Shown piece after piece: positions 42,638 through 54,294 of a stretch of DNA of 64,000 nt. The notes under the pieces were generated by a model that saw only the letters and a program-made list of their open reading frames with translations, had not been told where the DNA came from and searched no databases. Position 1 is the first letter of the stretch; the number at the start of each line of letters is the position of its first letter. A program made the translations under genes and the position numbers. The stretch is from Cladochytrium replicatum (lineage: Eukaryota; Chytridiomycota; Chytridiomycetes; Cladochytriales; Cladochytriaceae), in NCBI GenBank assembly GCA_025526935.1, contig JAHLKD010000013.1, forward strand, positions 62,001 through 126,000, in the 5' to 3' direction.

Positions 42638-43822
42638 ATGAAGGTAATAATTATAACAGCAATTGATGATGAGGACAGCGGATCGATGGCGGAGTTGTTC
42701 GTACGGATGGATCGATCGATGCGGTGTCGTTAGCGAGCGGATTGGTGGATGGATGGATGGATTGATGGATGAATCGGAGGACCAGTGATTGATGACAGAA
42801 GCTCTGATTTGGCTTTGGGCTGGGCATGAAGAAGAGCAATTCATGTCAGTTTGAGGATACTTGGCAACCTGGGACCTTTTTTTGTTGCATATTCTAGGGC
42901 TATTTTGACTCAACGCTTCGAAATCCACCTCAGGTCAACATCGCGTACCCGGCCACCGGTGCCCAGAAGTCCTTCGAAATCGAGGACCAGAGGAAACTGT
43001 GAGTGCGGCGTGCCAGTTTATGTTATTTTGGACTGACCAGATTCACCGCTCAATAGCAACGTCTTCTACGAGAAGACGCTTGCCTCTGAAATTAAAGGTG
43101 ACGCTCTCGGAGATGAGTTCAAGGGCTACATCTTCAAAATCACCGGCGGTAACGACAAGCAGGGTTTCCCTATGAAGCAGGGTGTCCTCGCTCCCGGACG
43201 TGTTCGCCTTCTCCTCAGCAAGGGTCACTCGTGCTACCGCCCCAGGAGGACTGGTGAGCGTAAGCGCAAGTCGGTCCGCGGTTGCATTGTCGGCAACGAT
43301 CTCTCGGCCATCTCTCTCGTCGTTGTGAAGCAGGGTGAGGAGGACATCCCCGACTTGACCGACAAGCAGATCCCTAAGCGCCTCGGTCCTAAGCGTGCGA
43401 ACAAGATTCGCAAGCTCTTCGTGAGTTTTACATTTTTAGGCATTTAAGATTTGCTAAATCGCCTTTTTTATAGAACTTGGGCAAGGAGGACGACGTCCGC
43501 CAATATGTCATTCGCCGTGAGCTCCCTGCCAAGGAGGGAAAGAAGCCCCGCACAAAGGCACCGAAGATCCAACGGTTGATCACTCCCCTCCGACTCCAGA
43601 GGAAGCGTGCTCTCCGTGCTGCCAAGAGGCACGCTGCTGAGAACCAACGGGAAGCTGCTGCTGAGTACGCTAAGCTGCTTTCTCTCCGTCTCAAGGAGAA
43701 GAAGGAGAAGAAGCACGCCGCCCACGTCCAGCGGTGAGTATATTTCGCCGAGTCTCCCCATAAATTTACTTAATTCGTTTTGCAGCCGTCTGTCATCACA
43801 GCGCAAATCTACCATCAACTAA
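42638..43822 (+). CDS. RPS6: 40S ribosomal protein eS6
   Basis: Five exons: 42638-42643 (only ATG AAG), 42934-42998, 43057-43420, 43474-43733 and 43786-43822, encoding 243 residues. The protein begins [20 protein letters not shown] and includes [35 protein letters not shown] and [14 protein letters not shown]. It continues with [19 protein letters not shown] and ends [11 protein letters not shown]. The RRLSSxRxS tail keeps the serine cluster that in other eukaryotes is phosphorylated by S6 kinase under TOR control. The two-codon first exon followed by a 290-bp intron is a common layout for ribosomal protein genes. The intron carries a GGAT microsatellite near 42741-42775. Confidence 0.96.
42741..42775. 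repeat. GGAT/GATG microsatellite in eS6 intron 1
   Basis: A run of GGTGGATGGATGGATGGATT followed by GATGGATGAAT lies inside the first intron. It probably has no coding consequence. Confidence 0.7.
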
Positions 43823-44084
43823 AAAACGTTTCATGTAAACTTCGAATGTTGCACATTCTTACCACGTTCATACTTATGATATAATCATCGTGCCTGGTCA
43901 AATGAATGTGGGTAAATGTCGGGGGTTAGCCTTCCGTGGGAACCATAGAAAGGATTCTCTCTCCAAGAAAGGCGTCCCTCACATCGCCTTCTCTCGTCCC
44001 ATCGAAGTCAACTGATCGTATGTCCCTGAAGATGCACCTTGATTGGCGCAATGCACTACGGTAGTTTGGTATCCATCCCCCACT

Positions 44085-44310
44085 CTCATGCCAACGCTAT
44101 CTCATTCCAGCTGGGCCGCCAACGACGATGAGCTGATCGTAGCGGTGATCACAGGCAAAGGAAGCTTCTTCTGCGCCGGGCAGGAGCTCGGCGACGAGAC
44201 GAACGTCGATATCAAATGCGCTCCGAGCTCGTAGTGGAGGAGTACGTCATGTTCCCCAAGCTCCTCATCGCAGCCGTCAATGGTGCAATAGCCACCATGA
44301 TCAGTGCTTT
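44085..44310 (+). pseudogene. Enoyl-CoA hydratase/isomerase fragment
   Basis: Two blocks in different frames: DELIVAVITGKGSFFCAGQE with LGDETN, then VEEYVMFPKLLIAAVNGAIA. Together they match the crotonase-fold core (AVxTGxGxxFxxGxDL ... FPKPLIAAVNG) of delta3,delta2-enoyl-CoA isomerases. The N-terminal part, the C-terminal half and a common frame are missing, so this is a relic of a host gene. It lies 260 bp downstream of eS6. Confidence 0.7.
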
Positions 44311-45399
44311 AATTTTACTGAAGGATTTGTGGCAGGACCGGCAGGGTTTAATAACACTCGCATTTTGCGATGTGATGTAGTCGGTCCCGCATGCAACCTT
44401 GAACACGTAAACAATGAACTAAGAGAACAAGCCCAAAAATGTCTCATGATTGTGTTGGGGTTGAAGCCCATTCATGGAGCTCGTATTTGCGCCTAGAGCG
44501 GCCGTCACGTTCCCGCACATCTTTTGGCCCTGCACTGGAAAACGAGATACTGACTGTGTTGCAGATGTGTGAAGATATCCCCGGGAGATTCTCATCACCA
44601 ACAATCACTTATTTTCGAAACGAAAGCCGTTTTTTTCCAACTGAGAATTTTCGCTCTGATGTGCCGGAGATCGCAAGGAAGGGAAACTCCCACCAAACGC
44701 CAAGGTTAGTCAAGCAAAGAGCAGTGCTTGAGACTAATCGGCGTAAAATTCAACTACTTGCGAAAAAAGTAGTGGGTATCGCCAAAGTGTTAATTGTGCA
44801 GCTCTAGACTCCTTAGTCTTCAAATTCAGGTTTTCGACGGAGGCGACGCGGAAAGAGGTTGGGTAGCGTTTGTGGTTAGGCAGGAGGCGGAGAAGAATAC
44901 AAAAGGTGTAAATCAGCTTTCGCTGTTTCGGCGGAATCTGTGATGAACGTTTGGATCAATGAAAATTTGGAAAGTTTGATTGTGGTAGTTATATGATTGG
45001 ATCAGCGTATCGTCTTTCTAGATTTTTGATTGATGTGCTTTGCGGTCAGAGAGATCTGTCCAGTTGTCTTTATTAGTTTCAGGATTGTTAATGAAAACAG
45101 AGGAGATCGAGTCATGCTGCTATTAACATGCAAAACGGCATTGACCATATCTCAATCCAGCAACCAAATCGGTCTAACCCCCGAATCAAACTTATCATTT
45201 CACATCAGCTGCACAAACAAACTCTTTCAAAGTTGTTCCTGTTCCGCCACTGAAGAAACCAAATTCCAAAAGCTCTCCACGGGCAACACAAAAATGGACG
45301 CAACGGAGCGTCAAGCAACCAACCTTTCCAGTTCCGTTTGACCCCCCCCCTCTTCCACAGGCCTTGATCTGTTCCATCTTGAAAGCCCATTGCAATCTG
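44311..45399. other. Gene-poor stretch
   Basis: No domain is recognised in any frame. A C-run (GACCCCCCCCC near 45340) directly precedes the aminotransferase relic. Confidence 0.4.
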
Positions 45400-47280
45400 G
45401 TATGCATATCCAAATTTTTATCTTTTCCAAATGGATGTTCACTCTCCATTCCAGAATCACCGCTCATACGGCGCTTGTCCAAAATATGTCCGTGCGTACC
45501 AGCACAAGCCTCCAGAACCTCCTCGACACCGAGCCTGATCTATGGTTCCAAACCCGCGCACAGACGCTGTACATCGAAACTCAGAAGGTGTTAGCTCGGA
45601 GGTCAGCCCGAGATCATTGAGTTGATGCCAAACTCGTCCACGTAGGGAACTCTGGGTTTCGCTACCTTGCGCGGCTCGTGACCTCTCTCCGTCCGAAGAC
45701 AACATCAAAGATCTCAAGTTTTGCATCTGACTATCGCGTTTGCGCCGCTGAAGCCTGTGGTCAGAAACGTTCATGACGAGCTTGGCGTTGAACCGATTGA
45801 GGCATTTAGCCCATTGCCAATTTCCACAGGCACTATCCCCGATGTGACGAATCATGTTGGTTTAAGTTAAAATCGAGTACCCAATCACAAATGACGACAT
45901 TATAGAACGCATCAAGAGCTCAGTTGAAGCCGTGGATGCGAAAGAAGGATGGGCGAGCGTGAGAGGTCGTGCGTTTGCATTGCTGCTATCGATGCGGTCT
46001 CGTCTGTGCCAGGTGTCATCTCCCTTTTCGCAAGCTAAGCGCGCTGTTCAAGACAAAAAGGATCTGGACCTTTGTTGGTAAGGCTGGAAATACATCGTTG
46101 GGAGCATTTTATTATTTTTGAAGCCGCACATGCTCTCAGCCTAACCCCTGTGGAACTGTCTGACGATGGACCAAATGGGAAAAACATTGTTCCTGACTTT
46201 TTTGAAACTGACAAAACGCAAGCTCTTGTGCAAAAATGAGTATCGATTCTCAGTTGTGACTCAATTGTGGGATCAGTGGTTGTATTCGCCGGGTGAACAG
46301 GCTGTGCTAACCCCAAGTTCCAGTCTGATGTTCTCCCAGCCGTGATCGTTAAAGGTTACGGCGACAGATCATTCACCTAAACCTTCTTCAGCATAAATAT
46401 ATGCCTGAAATTTTCTGCTATAGCCTCGCTAATTCATGCAATGTTCACTGGATCAAAACACGTTTCCAGACCGCCCTTTCATTCATACCAGCCGCGATCC
46501 ACTACCGGGAGTGGCTCAGAGGCGAAGAAAAAGTCCGGTCGTACACCATGATCTCGCGGTACAAGGCGGTCGCCTTCTCGCGGAGTATTGTTTGTTGCAT
46601 GTTTTCCTTCTAAAGTTCTGCGTGGGAATTTAAGACTACTGGTTTTCTCTGTTTGTTTGCTTCGGGATACTTGATTCATTCCTTTCAGCTTGGCACTTTC
46701 CTTGTTTGGTATATGAGGAGATTTTGCGGGACGTTGGCTTGGGGTTGACCCGAACCTGACTTGACGTGGAGGAAAGTTACTGGACGAACGTTGTGGAGAA
46801 TCGGGTCGGGGAGCATCGGATCTTGTTTGATGGACATTTCTAGAAGGTTTAGTTTAAGGGATAGCGAGAACCTATAAAACGGTGTTGAGTTTACGCTTCA
46901 ATATATAGAGACCTCGTTTACAATAGCTTCAAATTTCTTCACGGAGTATTCGGAACGTGCGTCTCGGACGTTGCCGGAGGTAGAGGGCGAAGGGAAGTAT
47001 GGCGTCGTGGGCTTCATGGTGAACGCGAAGCTCCCAAGACTGCTGCCGCGGAAGAGTTCGTGAATTCACTCGGGTATTGTTCTGATCAGATAATTTCAGA
47101 AAAGAACGTTTAATTGATAAATTGAACACTTTTTTCAGTATTATCTTGCGGAGAAAGTGTCGAGTGTCGTGCAAGCTATACAAGCACAATGGAGCGTGTT
47201 GGATCAGGGTTAGTGCTCAGATCTTAACCGATCTTGAGGATTCAAGGTATGCGATGTTCAAATTTCTGGCACAGAGAAAC
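45400..47280 (+). pseudogene. Decayed paralogue of the class V aminotransferase gene
   Basis: Blocks in order match the intact gene at 27127-28863: LLDTEPDLWFQTRAQTLYIE (versus LLDMQPDLFFQSCEETLYRK) near 45515, ITNDDIIERIKSSVEAVDAK near 45888, and AAIDAVSSVPGV near 45985. Farther on come KFQSDVLPAVIVKGYGDRSF near 46317, IHYREWLRGEEKVRSYTM near 46498, EGEGKYGVVGFMVNAKLP near 46975 and CKLYKHNGACWIRVSAQILT near 47168. The frame shifts several times between blocks. The intron positions and a GTATGC donor after the last block are kept, so this arose by DNA duplication and not as a retrocopy. The PLP-lysine exon is not recognisable. Confidence 0.82.
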
Positions 47281-48785
47281 ATTATTTTTGGGAAGGTTTT
47301 GGGACAGACTCTCTGTCAGCAATGCCGAAGAATGAAGTGTTGTTTCCAATGTTGCAATGATTTTTTCAATCTATCCATCCGGTCAGGACATCAGATCGGG
47401 GGGTGGATTTGAAGGATTTTCAATAAAGCAATGAAAAATGATAAACTACAACCACTCTGGACTGTCAGCTATGTCTAAATTTGTTCTGTCGCAAAATCCC
47501 ATTGCCTCCATTCGAATCATCCGCGCATGTTGATGTTCCAGCCCGAAAATCAAAACTAATAATGTTTGATCGCAAAAGCGGCATATCGACAACACTAGAC
47601 TTATTAATTGCACATAGCCTTCATTTTGTCTAGGGTACCGTACAGTTTCCATTCACTGAGGTTTTTCAGTAGTGCAAGTGTATTCATGAAAGCAATGGGC
47701 ACGACCTTTCATCGAGTGCGCTATCATTTTTTCAGAGGGAAGCGCACATTGCTGATCCATCTCGTTGTCCAAATAAGGAAATAGCGCGTCGCGTTTCTGT
47801 TTGTGTGGTGTTCTGGGCAACCACGCCAATCAAACAAGGTAAACTGCTGTCAGCAAGCTGTTAATAAATGATTGAACGATTAATATGATTTGTTTGAAAG
47901 AAAAGGTGAGACTTTTGTTTGCTACATCAACGAGATGGCTATTGTGATTGCTACAGCATGCGTTGCATCCATTATGGGAGCTAAATAGGGACGGAATTTG
48001 TAAGTAGTTTCGGCCAGCTAGCTTTCGGTGGGTGGTGGAGCCATGTCCTGAATGGTGGAAGTAAATGGTCTCCACATAATTTGATATCGAAGTGCATAGC
48101 GTTTATTTCTCTAAATCACCTACTCCAACACATTTTGTTCACACTATACGAAGCTATGAACCCCAGCATTCTGCTCGACTCACTCTTCCCCATCGACACC
48201 CTTATTTGCTATTTTTTATTTTTGTGTTCTGAATTTCTTCAGCTCTTGAAAAACGCGTCCCTTAACCAGTTCCTTCCACACTCGGGCCCGAAACCACGGC
48301 GCTAAGGGTACGTGGGGCGGCGGCAGCGTGAATTTGGAGTATGTTTTCGGTGTGTCCGCATCTTTTGAATAGTCAACCATCTCTGGCTAAGTCGGACAAT
48401 GGGTGAACGAATAGCGACCCTGCCCTTAAATCGAGAATCGTCGTTTCATTTCAGAATTGTCTGAGTTGAGCATAGGCTGCCCGAAACTTTCTTCTGCTCA
48501 CTGGTTTTCTTCTCATTTTCTTGTCCACAAGGAGGAACGGCATTCTAGTCTGTCTGGTTTTTCGTAGAAGAGTTCCTTTCGGATCTTCAGTGCACAAAAG
48601 CAGAGGCAGAAACTTCGATTTCGGGGCTTGAGAGCTGGGCAAGAGTGGGCACACATATCTTTCCGGCAGTCCCTTCCATAAACCATCCCGGCGAGCACGC
48701 CATTCAGTCAATCACACCTTTACATTCTTCAGCTTTTTGTCATATCGAACGCCTTTCTGACCGTCAGGCTCCAGCAAGCTTCACA
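47281..48785. other. Intergenic region before the RRM gene
   Basis: No gene is seen. The right part (about 48400-48785) is likely the promoter and 5' leader of the RRM-protein gene and contains several short upstream ATG frames. Confidence 0.45.
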
Positions 48786-51700
48786 ATGAATCATTCTCCA
48801 AAGACAACAATTCACGTTACATCCATTCCGAGCCACTTAGATAGAGCGGACTTGAAGAAAACTTTCGCTCAATACTCTGGTTTCACGCGCATGTAGGAGG
48901 CAACAGGCTCGGACCGCTTGTTCCAATTTAAAAAGCTGACTTTTGAATTCTCCAGCTCCTTCCACGCCGACTATTGCTTCGCCTGCTTCGAAGATGTCGA
49001 CTCATCAACAAAAGCAATCGACCGCATCCACCAGACGACTGACATGCTCGCTGCATATGCAAAGCACGGAGTCGCATCCAACACAACTCCAACTATCGCT
49101 GTACAGCCTAACCCTATTCTCTACGTGTCTGTTTTCCCTTACTTCACTGAATCCGAACTGGTGAAGATATTCAAGTCATACGAAGGTTTCGACAGCACCC
49201 GCTTCTTCCCAACACACGCGCTCGTCCGTTTTAATTCCGTAGAGAACGCACGAGTTGCCTTGGAAGATCTGAACTTCACCACAAACCTTTTCGCCAATTA
49301 CTCGACGAAAGGCGCTAAGAACGGCTTTAGTAGACCATCATCTGCCGCACTTTCATCTATGGGAAGAAGTGAGGAAACTTCAGATCGACAAGGAGCTGTT
49401 GCCTCCAACCCTGGCGCTTCTGGTGCGCTCGGTGGATCAGGGAGTGGAGGCAACAGCAACGGCGTCAATCTATCGGTGCCCAAGCACACCATTCACGTCA
49501 CCAACATCAAATTGTCGAAATTAGGTCTGAAAAACCTTTTTTCGACCATGGTGGGCTTCCGAAAAGTTGCGTTTTACCAAGATTATTGCTTTGTCATTTT
49601 TGACGACGTCAAGGCGGCAGCACAAGCTATCGAAGATATTCTATTTAAAACGAAAATGAAGGCCAACTTTGCGAAAGCGGAGTTCACACCACATCCACCC
49701 CCGTCGGTTGGTCAGGCAAACAGTATTATACGCATTAGGTGAGCGATCTTCGAATTTGGATTATGTAGCTGCCAACTGATCGGAATTTCCAGCGACTTTC
49801 CACCAAACACAACAGACAACGACTTGTACGAGTTCTTTGAGTCCTACGATTGCTTTCAAGATATTCAATACTACCACGCTTCTTGCTTGGTTTACTTTGA
49901 TGACGTAGCGTCAGCACGCAACTCGTTAGAGGACATCAACGCCACCACAAACTTCACCGCCATTTACTCAAAGAAGGGATTGAGCTCAGCAGCAACTACT
50001 GTCCCACCTGGTAGCGCAAACAGTTCGAAAACCCAGAATCAAAAACCAATGGAATCCGCACAACCGCCTTCCTCACCTCCATTCGTAGAATCCGAGCCCG
50101 TCATCCATTCAAAATCCGAGAAGCTGTCACCGCCTCGTCGTCTGTCTATCACATCTGAAGACACACAATCTGGACAGTATTCCCCTATTGAACAGCAACA
50201 CGATGTTGAAGCCCCAACGTCTCCTGAAGACGTACCACGTGCGCCTACGCAGGCTCAATCTCCCACCACCGCGGCAGCAACGCAACAGCTGTCGCCTGAT
50301 TCAGCGGAGACGCTCGTAGCACAGTTGACGACGTCAGCACCTCAACAAAGCACCGGCGCTCCGAAATTTGCGCCCATATCACCAACTCTTGGAAACCAAA
50401 CTAGCCAGGGTCTTGCACCGGCTCGCAACTCTCAGCTTGACCCAAATGCACCTGCATTTGCACAGAGTAACCAAGCTATCGGCGGTACGGCCCCTCGTGA
50501 GGGAGAAGGCCAGAAAGCAATAGGATTCAATTCATCTCTGGGAAATTATCTCGCAGGTCCGCCGAGCATGTTTATGCCTGCACAGTTGGAAGGGCGTGGA
50601 AGTTCGTCGACCCTAAATGACGATAATTCCCAGTCCTACCCTGGGGAGGATCCGCTGACACAGGCCCAGCATGGTACTATGGATGGTTTTCATCCTTACA
50701 TGATTCAGGTGGGTTACGAACAACGTCACCAACAACCGTACATACAACAGCAACTTCAGATGCAACCAGTTTTCCACCAACAGTCGTTCCAGTCACAGCC
50801 GGGTAACCCGTATCCACAGTCTATGCCTCAACAAGGGCAGCAGCAACAACAACCACAACAGCAACAACAGGGCGAGCCCCAACGTCAGCAACAGCGAGGA
50901 CAGAGTAATGGACCGTTTTTGGACGAATCAGGGATGCGACCCGTAAATGAGGGAATGGACGCGTACAGCACAAACAACTATCTTGCGCTCACATCAACTT
51001 CCCACGTTGCTCAATACAGCACAATCCAAACATCCACGATTGGGGCTCTGAAGCAGGTCCCTCCCTTCCAAGCAACGGAGCGAATGACAGGCGAAATGAT
51101 AGAATCATACGTTCACGGGGCCAAAGCACTCTTGGACGCCTTATTTTTACGTGTACAGACCCTTGAACGTGAAAACGACCAACTAAGAGGTGGGCAGCCT
51201 AAAGGCCGATTTATGGACGGGTGGTATGAGCCGCATCAAGCCCCGCCGCATAATTCACAGCAGCAACATCAGCAGCCAACAGTGCAGCAACATAATGCAC
51301 AGCACCAGCAGCAGCAGCAACTCCAGCTTCAACAGGAACAAGAACAGCAACAGCAGCATATTGCTCAGCAGTTTCAGCAAGTGCCATTTGGGGGTCCGCA
51401 GCGGATTCCGCAACAGATGCGGGGTGGCGGCATACCAACCGGACCTACGCAGGACACGAATCCGCTCTCACCACGAGCGGGTGTTATCTCACCTCCACCC
51501 GCATCCCAGAGCAGTCAGCGGAACATCCAAATGGAGTTCGAACAACTCGTGGCTGAAAACGAGCGACTCCGACACGAGAACATGGTGTTGCGAGAAGAGT
51601 TGTCGCGCAAAAATACGGACTTGGAGCGTATGGAATCGCTCCATCGAACTGTTGCCGCCGTTACGGCTGGCGCGGGATCCACTTCGCCCCTCATCCAGCC

Positions 51701-52154
51701 TTCGAATGGACATATGATGGGTGGAGGTACACTCCAACTGAACGGCAAACCAGACTGGGCACATGGGACAGGTGGAGGGCTCTCATCGCCACCCCCCAGC
51801 AGCATGGTACCAAGCAAGAGTGACGGTACCGTGAACGGCACGACGACTGTGCCAGCGACCAATGGGGTCTCGAGCACTAGAAGCGGAACAGCCAATGGTG
51901 TGGCTCTGCCTGTTTCTTCAGGCGCGCAGATGAGCGGAGTAGCCTCTTTTGCGGCTGGAAATCCGCACACGTTGTTCCTGCAGCACATGCAGCACCCGGT
52001 TCATTCTCACCATCACCAGCATGGGATCCAGCAGAATCCGCTCATGGGCCACAAATTCTCCAACCCGGTTTCACCAAAGCCCGCTGTGGCGGCAAGTGGA
52101 CCCGGTTTGGTCAACAAACCGTTCCCCCGTCTACCAACCTTTTCGAAATGGTAG
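48786..52154 (+). CDS. Four-RRM, glutamine-rich RNA-binding protein
   Basis: Exons 48786-48892, 48956-49738 and 49793-52154 encode 1083 residues. Four RRM-like folds are arranged in tandem. They start TIHVTSIPSHL, ILYVSVFPYFT, TIHVTNIKLSK and IIRISDFPPNT, with third strands DYCFACF, HALVRF, DYCFVIF and ASCLVYF. Each ends in a similar tail (AYAKHG, ANYSTKG, ANFAKAE, AIYSKKG), which suggests internal duplication. RNP1 lacks the usual GFGFV aromatic pattern, as in PTB- or Whi3-like RRMs. Residues after about 360 are Ser/Pro- then Gln-rich, including polyQ runs, followed by a coiled coil (QLVAENERLRHENMVLREEL) and a Gly/Ser/His-rich tail. Gln-rich RRM proteins such as Whi3 form cytoplasmic RNP condensates; that role is inferred. 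Confidence 0.85.
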
Positions 52155-52624
52155 AGGTTCTTGTGCATAATAGGTGCATGAATTTCGCTGGTCTACGTTA
52201 CAACGCCGAAAAATTGTCGTGTAGTATACTCGGAGAGCTTTTCTGTCGATCCCTGTTTCTTTTCACCCTTCTGGACCGTATGAAACAGCTCATTTTCGGT
52301 GTATATATTTGATTGTTCAACGTTTTGGATTTTATTGGCACTTGCTCTCTTTACTCCTGGCATGGAGCTTGGAGCTTGAGTTGTCACGCATGTGCTTTTT
52401 CCTCAAAATGATTGCTGAATGCTGTCTGTTCTGTGTTTGCGTGTGGTAGTTCTGTTTGTACACCAAACATGACTCGAAACAATCTTTAGGCCCTTCGGGG
52501 ACTGTCTTCTGTCCAAATTGAAACATCACTTTTTTTCCGGACACTTTTGTATCTTTTCTTCATTAAGCTCGCACTTCAAAAACCCATACCAAGCATATTC
52601 ATTAAAAGACTCCGGCATTCCAAA
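52155..52624. other. Convergent intergenic region
   Basis: 3' flanks of the RRM gene (plus) and the glutamate-semialdehyde dehydrogenase gene (minus). It is T-rich on the left. No coding signal is seen. Confidence 0.5.
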
Positions 52625-54193
52625 TCAATGGTTACCGTTATCCTTCCTCTTCCGAGTGCCCTCTGCGTCCATCCAACCTCTCGCCAGGTCGAGCGGGATT
52701 GCTTCATGCAGGTATTCCGATTTGCCTGGTCCGTAGTCGGTTGTCGCATGCCCGTTACCGTACAGGCGGTACCTGTAGATCACCAGACCCTCTAGTCCAA
52801 CCGGGCCTCGCGCGTGGGTTTTGTTCGTGCTCACCTCAGAAACCCAGCAGATTTCAATTAACAAGTACTCACCCGTGTGAAGTCACCTACCCCTATTTCA
52901 GCGCCAAACCCGTACCGAAACCCGTCCGCGAATCTGGTCGATGCGTTCCAGTACACGCCTGCAGCGTCCACACGACTCATAAAGTACTCCGCCGCCTCGC
53001 GGTCCTCGGTAATGATGGCATCTGTGTGTCTGCTCCCATGCGCCGCAATGTGCTCGATAGCCTCCTGCAAACTCCCGACCGTTTTGATCGCAACGACATT
53101 GTCAAGGAACTCTGTGTCCCAATCGTCGTCCGTTGCGTCGCGCGAGAGGGTCGGGTGGGACGGGAGGTAAGAGCGCGATGCGGGGTCGGAGTGCACGCGC
53201 ACGTTTGCGGCGTGGAGCGCTGCACCCAGAGCGGGTAGGATACGCGCGGATGCGGCGGAGTGGATTAGGAGAGTCTCGGTGGCGTTGCAGGCGGCGGGGT
53301 ACGATGTCTTGGCGTCGAGAACCACCCGGATGGTCTTGGCGAGGTCGGCAGAAGCGTCGATATATGTTGTGCAGAGACCGTCAGCATGTCCCAATACAGG
53401 GATTCTTTTTGCGGGCGATGAGATTAGCTTGTTTTGGGAATGTGCTTTTGGTTTTACCTGGTGTTCCCTTGGATGTATCTGACCAAATCTGCGGATCCTC
53501 TTGGAATCACGAGGTCGATCTCCCTGTCCATGCTCAGCAACTCGCTGATAGCTGCGCGACCTTCCACAAGCCCGATTCCATCATGCACACCTTCAACGGC
53601 AAAAGCCTCCCGGACGCACGCGAAGAGCGCCGCGTTGGTATGCGATGCTTCGGATCCTCCTTTAAGCAGGACTGCGTTTCCAGATTTTAGACCGAGTGCG
53701 CTGATCTGCACGACTACTTCTGGACGTGCTTCAAAGATGATGAGGAGAACCCCAATGGGAACGGTGATGCGGTACAGGTGGAGGTCCTCGGCAAGGCGGG
53801 ATGCATATGTAACCTTTCCTGATACAATGATACAATATAATGCAGCGATTACCTAATTTGAGCAACATTCCGGACGATTCTTTGGTGTTTACCTGTTGGG
53901 TCGTCCAGCTTGTCCACATCCAACACGCCGTCACGCATGCTATCAAACTTGGACGCAGGCATGCTCAAGTCCAGACGCTTCCGCATCGAAGCTTCGCCTT
54001 TGAATCCATCGAGATCAAGCTTATTTGCTGTCAAAATCTGGTCCTTTCGTTCTCCAAGTACATCGTACAGTTTCCGCAACACAGACGATTTCTGATGAGC
54101 GGAGAGGTTCGAGACCGACGATGCCGCCGCACGGGCAGCGCGGGCCAGCAATGCGACCGACGACGAGGAATTCGACGAATTTGATGAAGTCAT
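52625..54193 (-). CDS. Glutamate-5-semialdehyde dehydrogenase (gamma-glutamyl phosphate reductase)
   Basis: Multi-exon gene, the second enzyme of proline synthesis (yeast PRO2, bacterial ProA). The start ATG gives MTSSNSSNSSSSVALLARAA; longer frames begin at non-ATG codons. Family blocks are SVLRKLYDVLGERKDQILTA, RLAEDLHLYRITVPIGVLLI, FEARPEVVVQISALGLKSGN, AVLLKGGSEASHTN and LVIPRGSADLVRYIQ. The catalytic cysteine lies in YPAACNATETLLIH. The C-terminal exon has THARGPVGLEGLVIYRYRLY. The enzyme reduces gamma-glutamyl phosphate with NADPH in the cytosol. It is immediately downstream of the V-ATPase gene on the same strand, about 100 bp away. Confidence 0.92.
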
Positions 54194-54294
54194 TGCGAAT
54201 GGGCGGGGCTTGGGATCAGAGATGTTGGAGGACACCTTTTTAAGGAAAAAATAGGGAAGCTAAACACTTTATTGTTGATGGGGGTTGCATGATA

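Noticed and set aside
42644-42933. A possible box C/D snoRNA in eS6 intron 1 (TGATGA at about 42663, CTGA at about 42803)
   Set aside because: The spacing of about 140 nt and the lack of a terminal stem do not support a typical C/D snoRNA.
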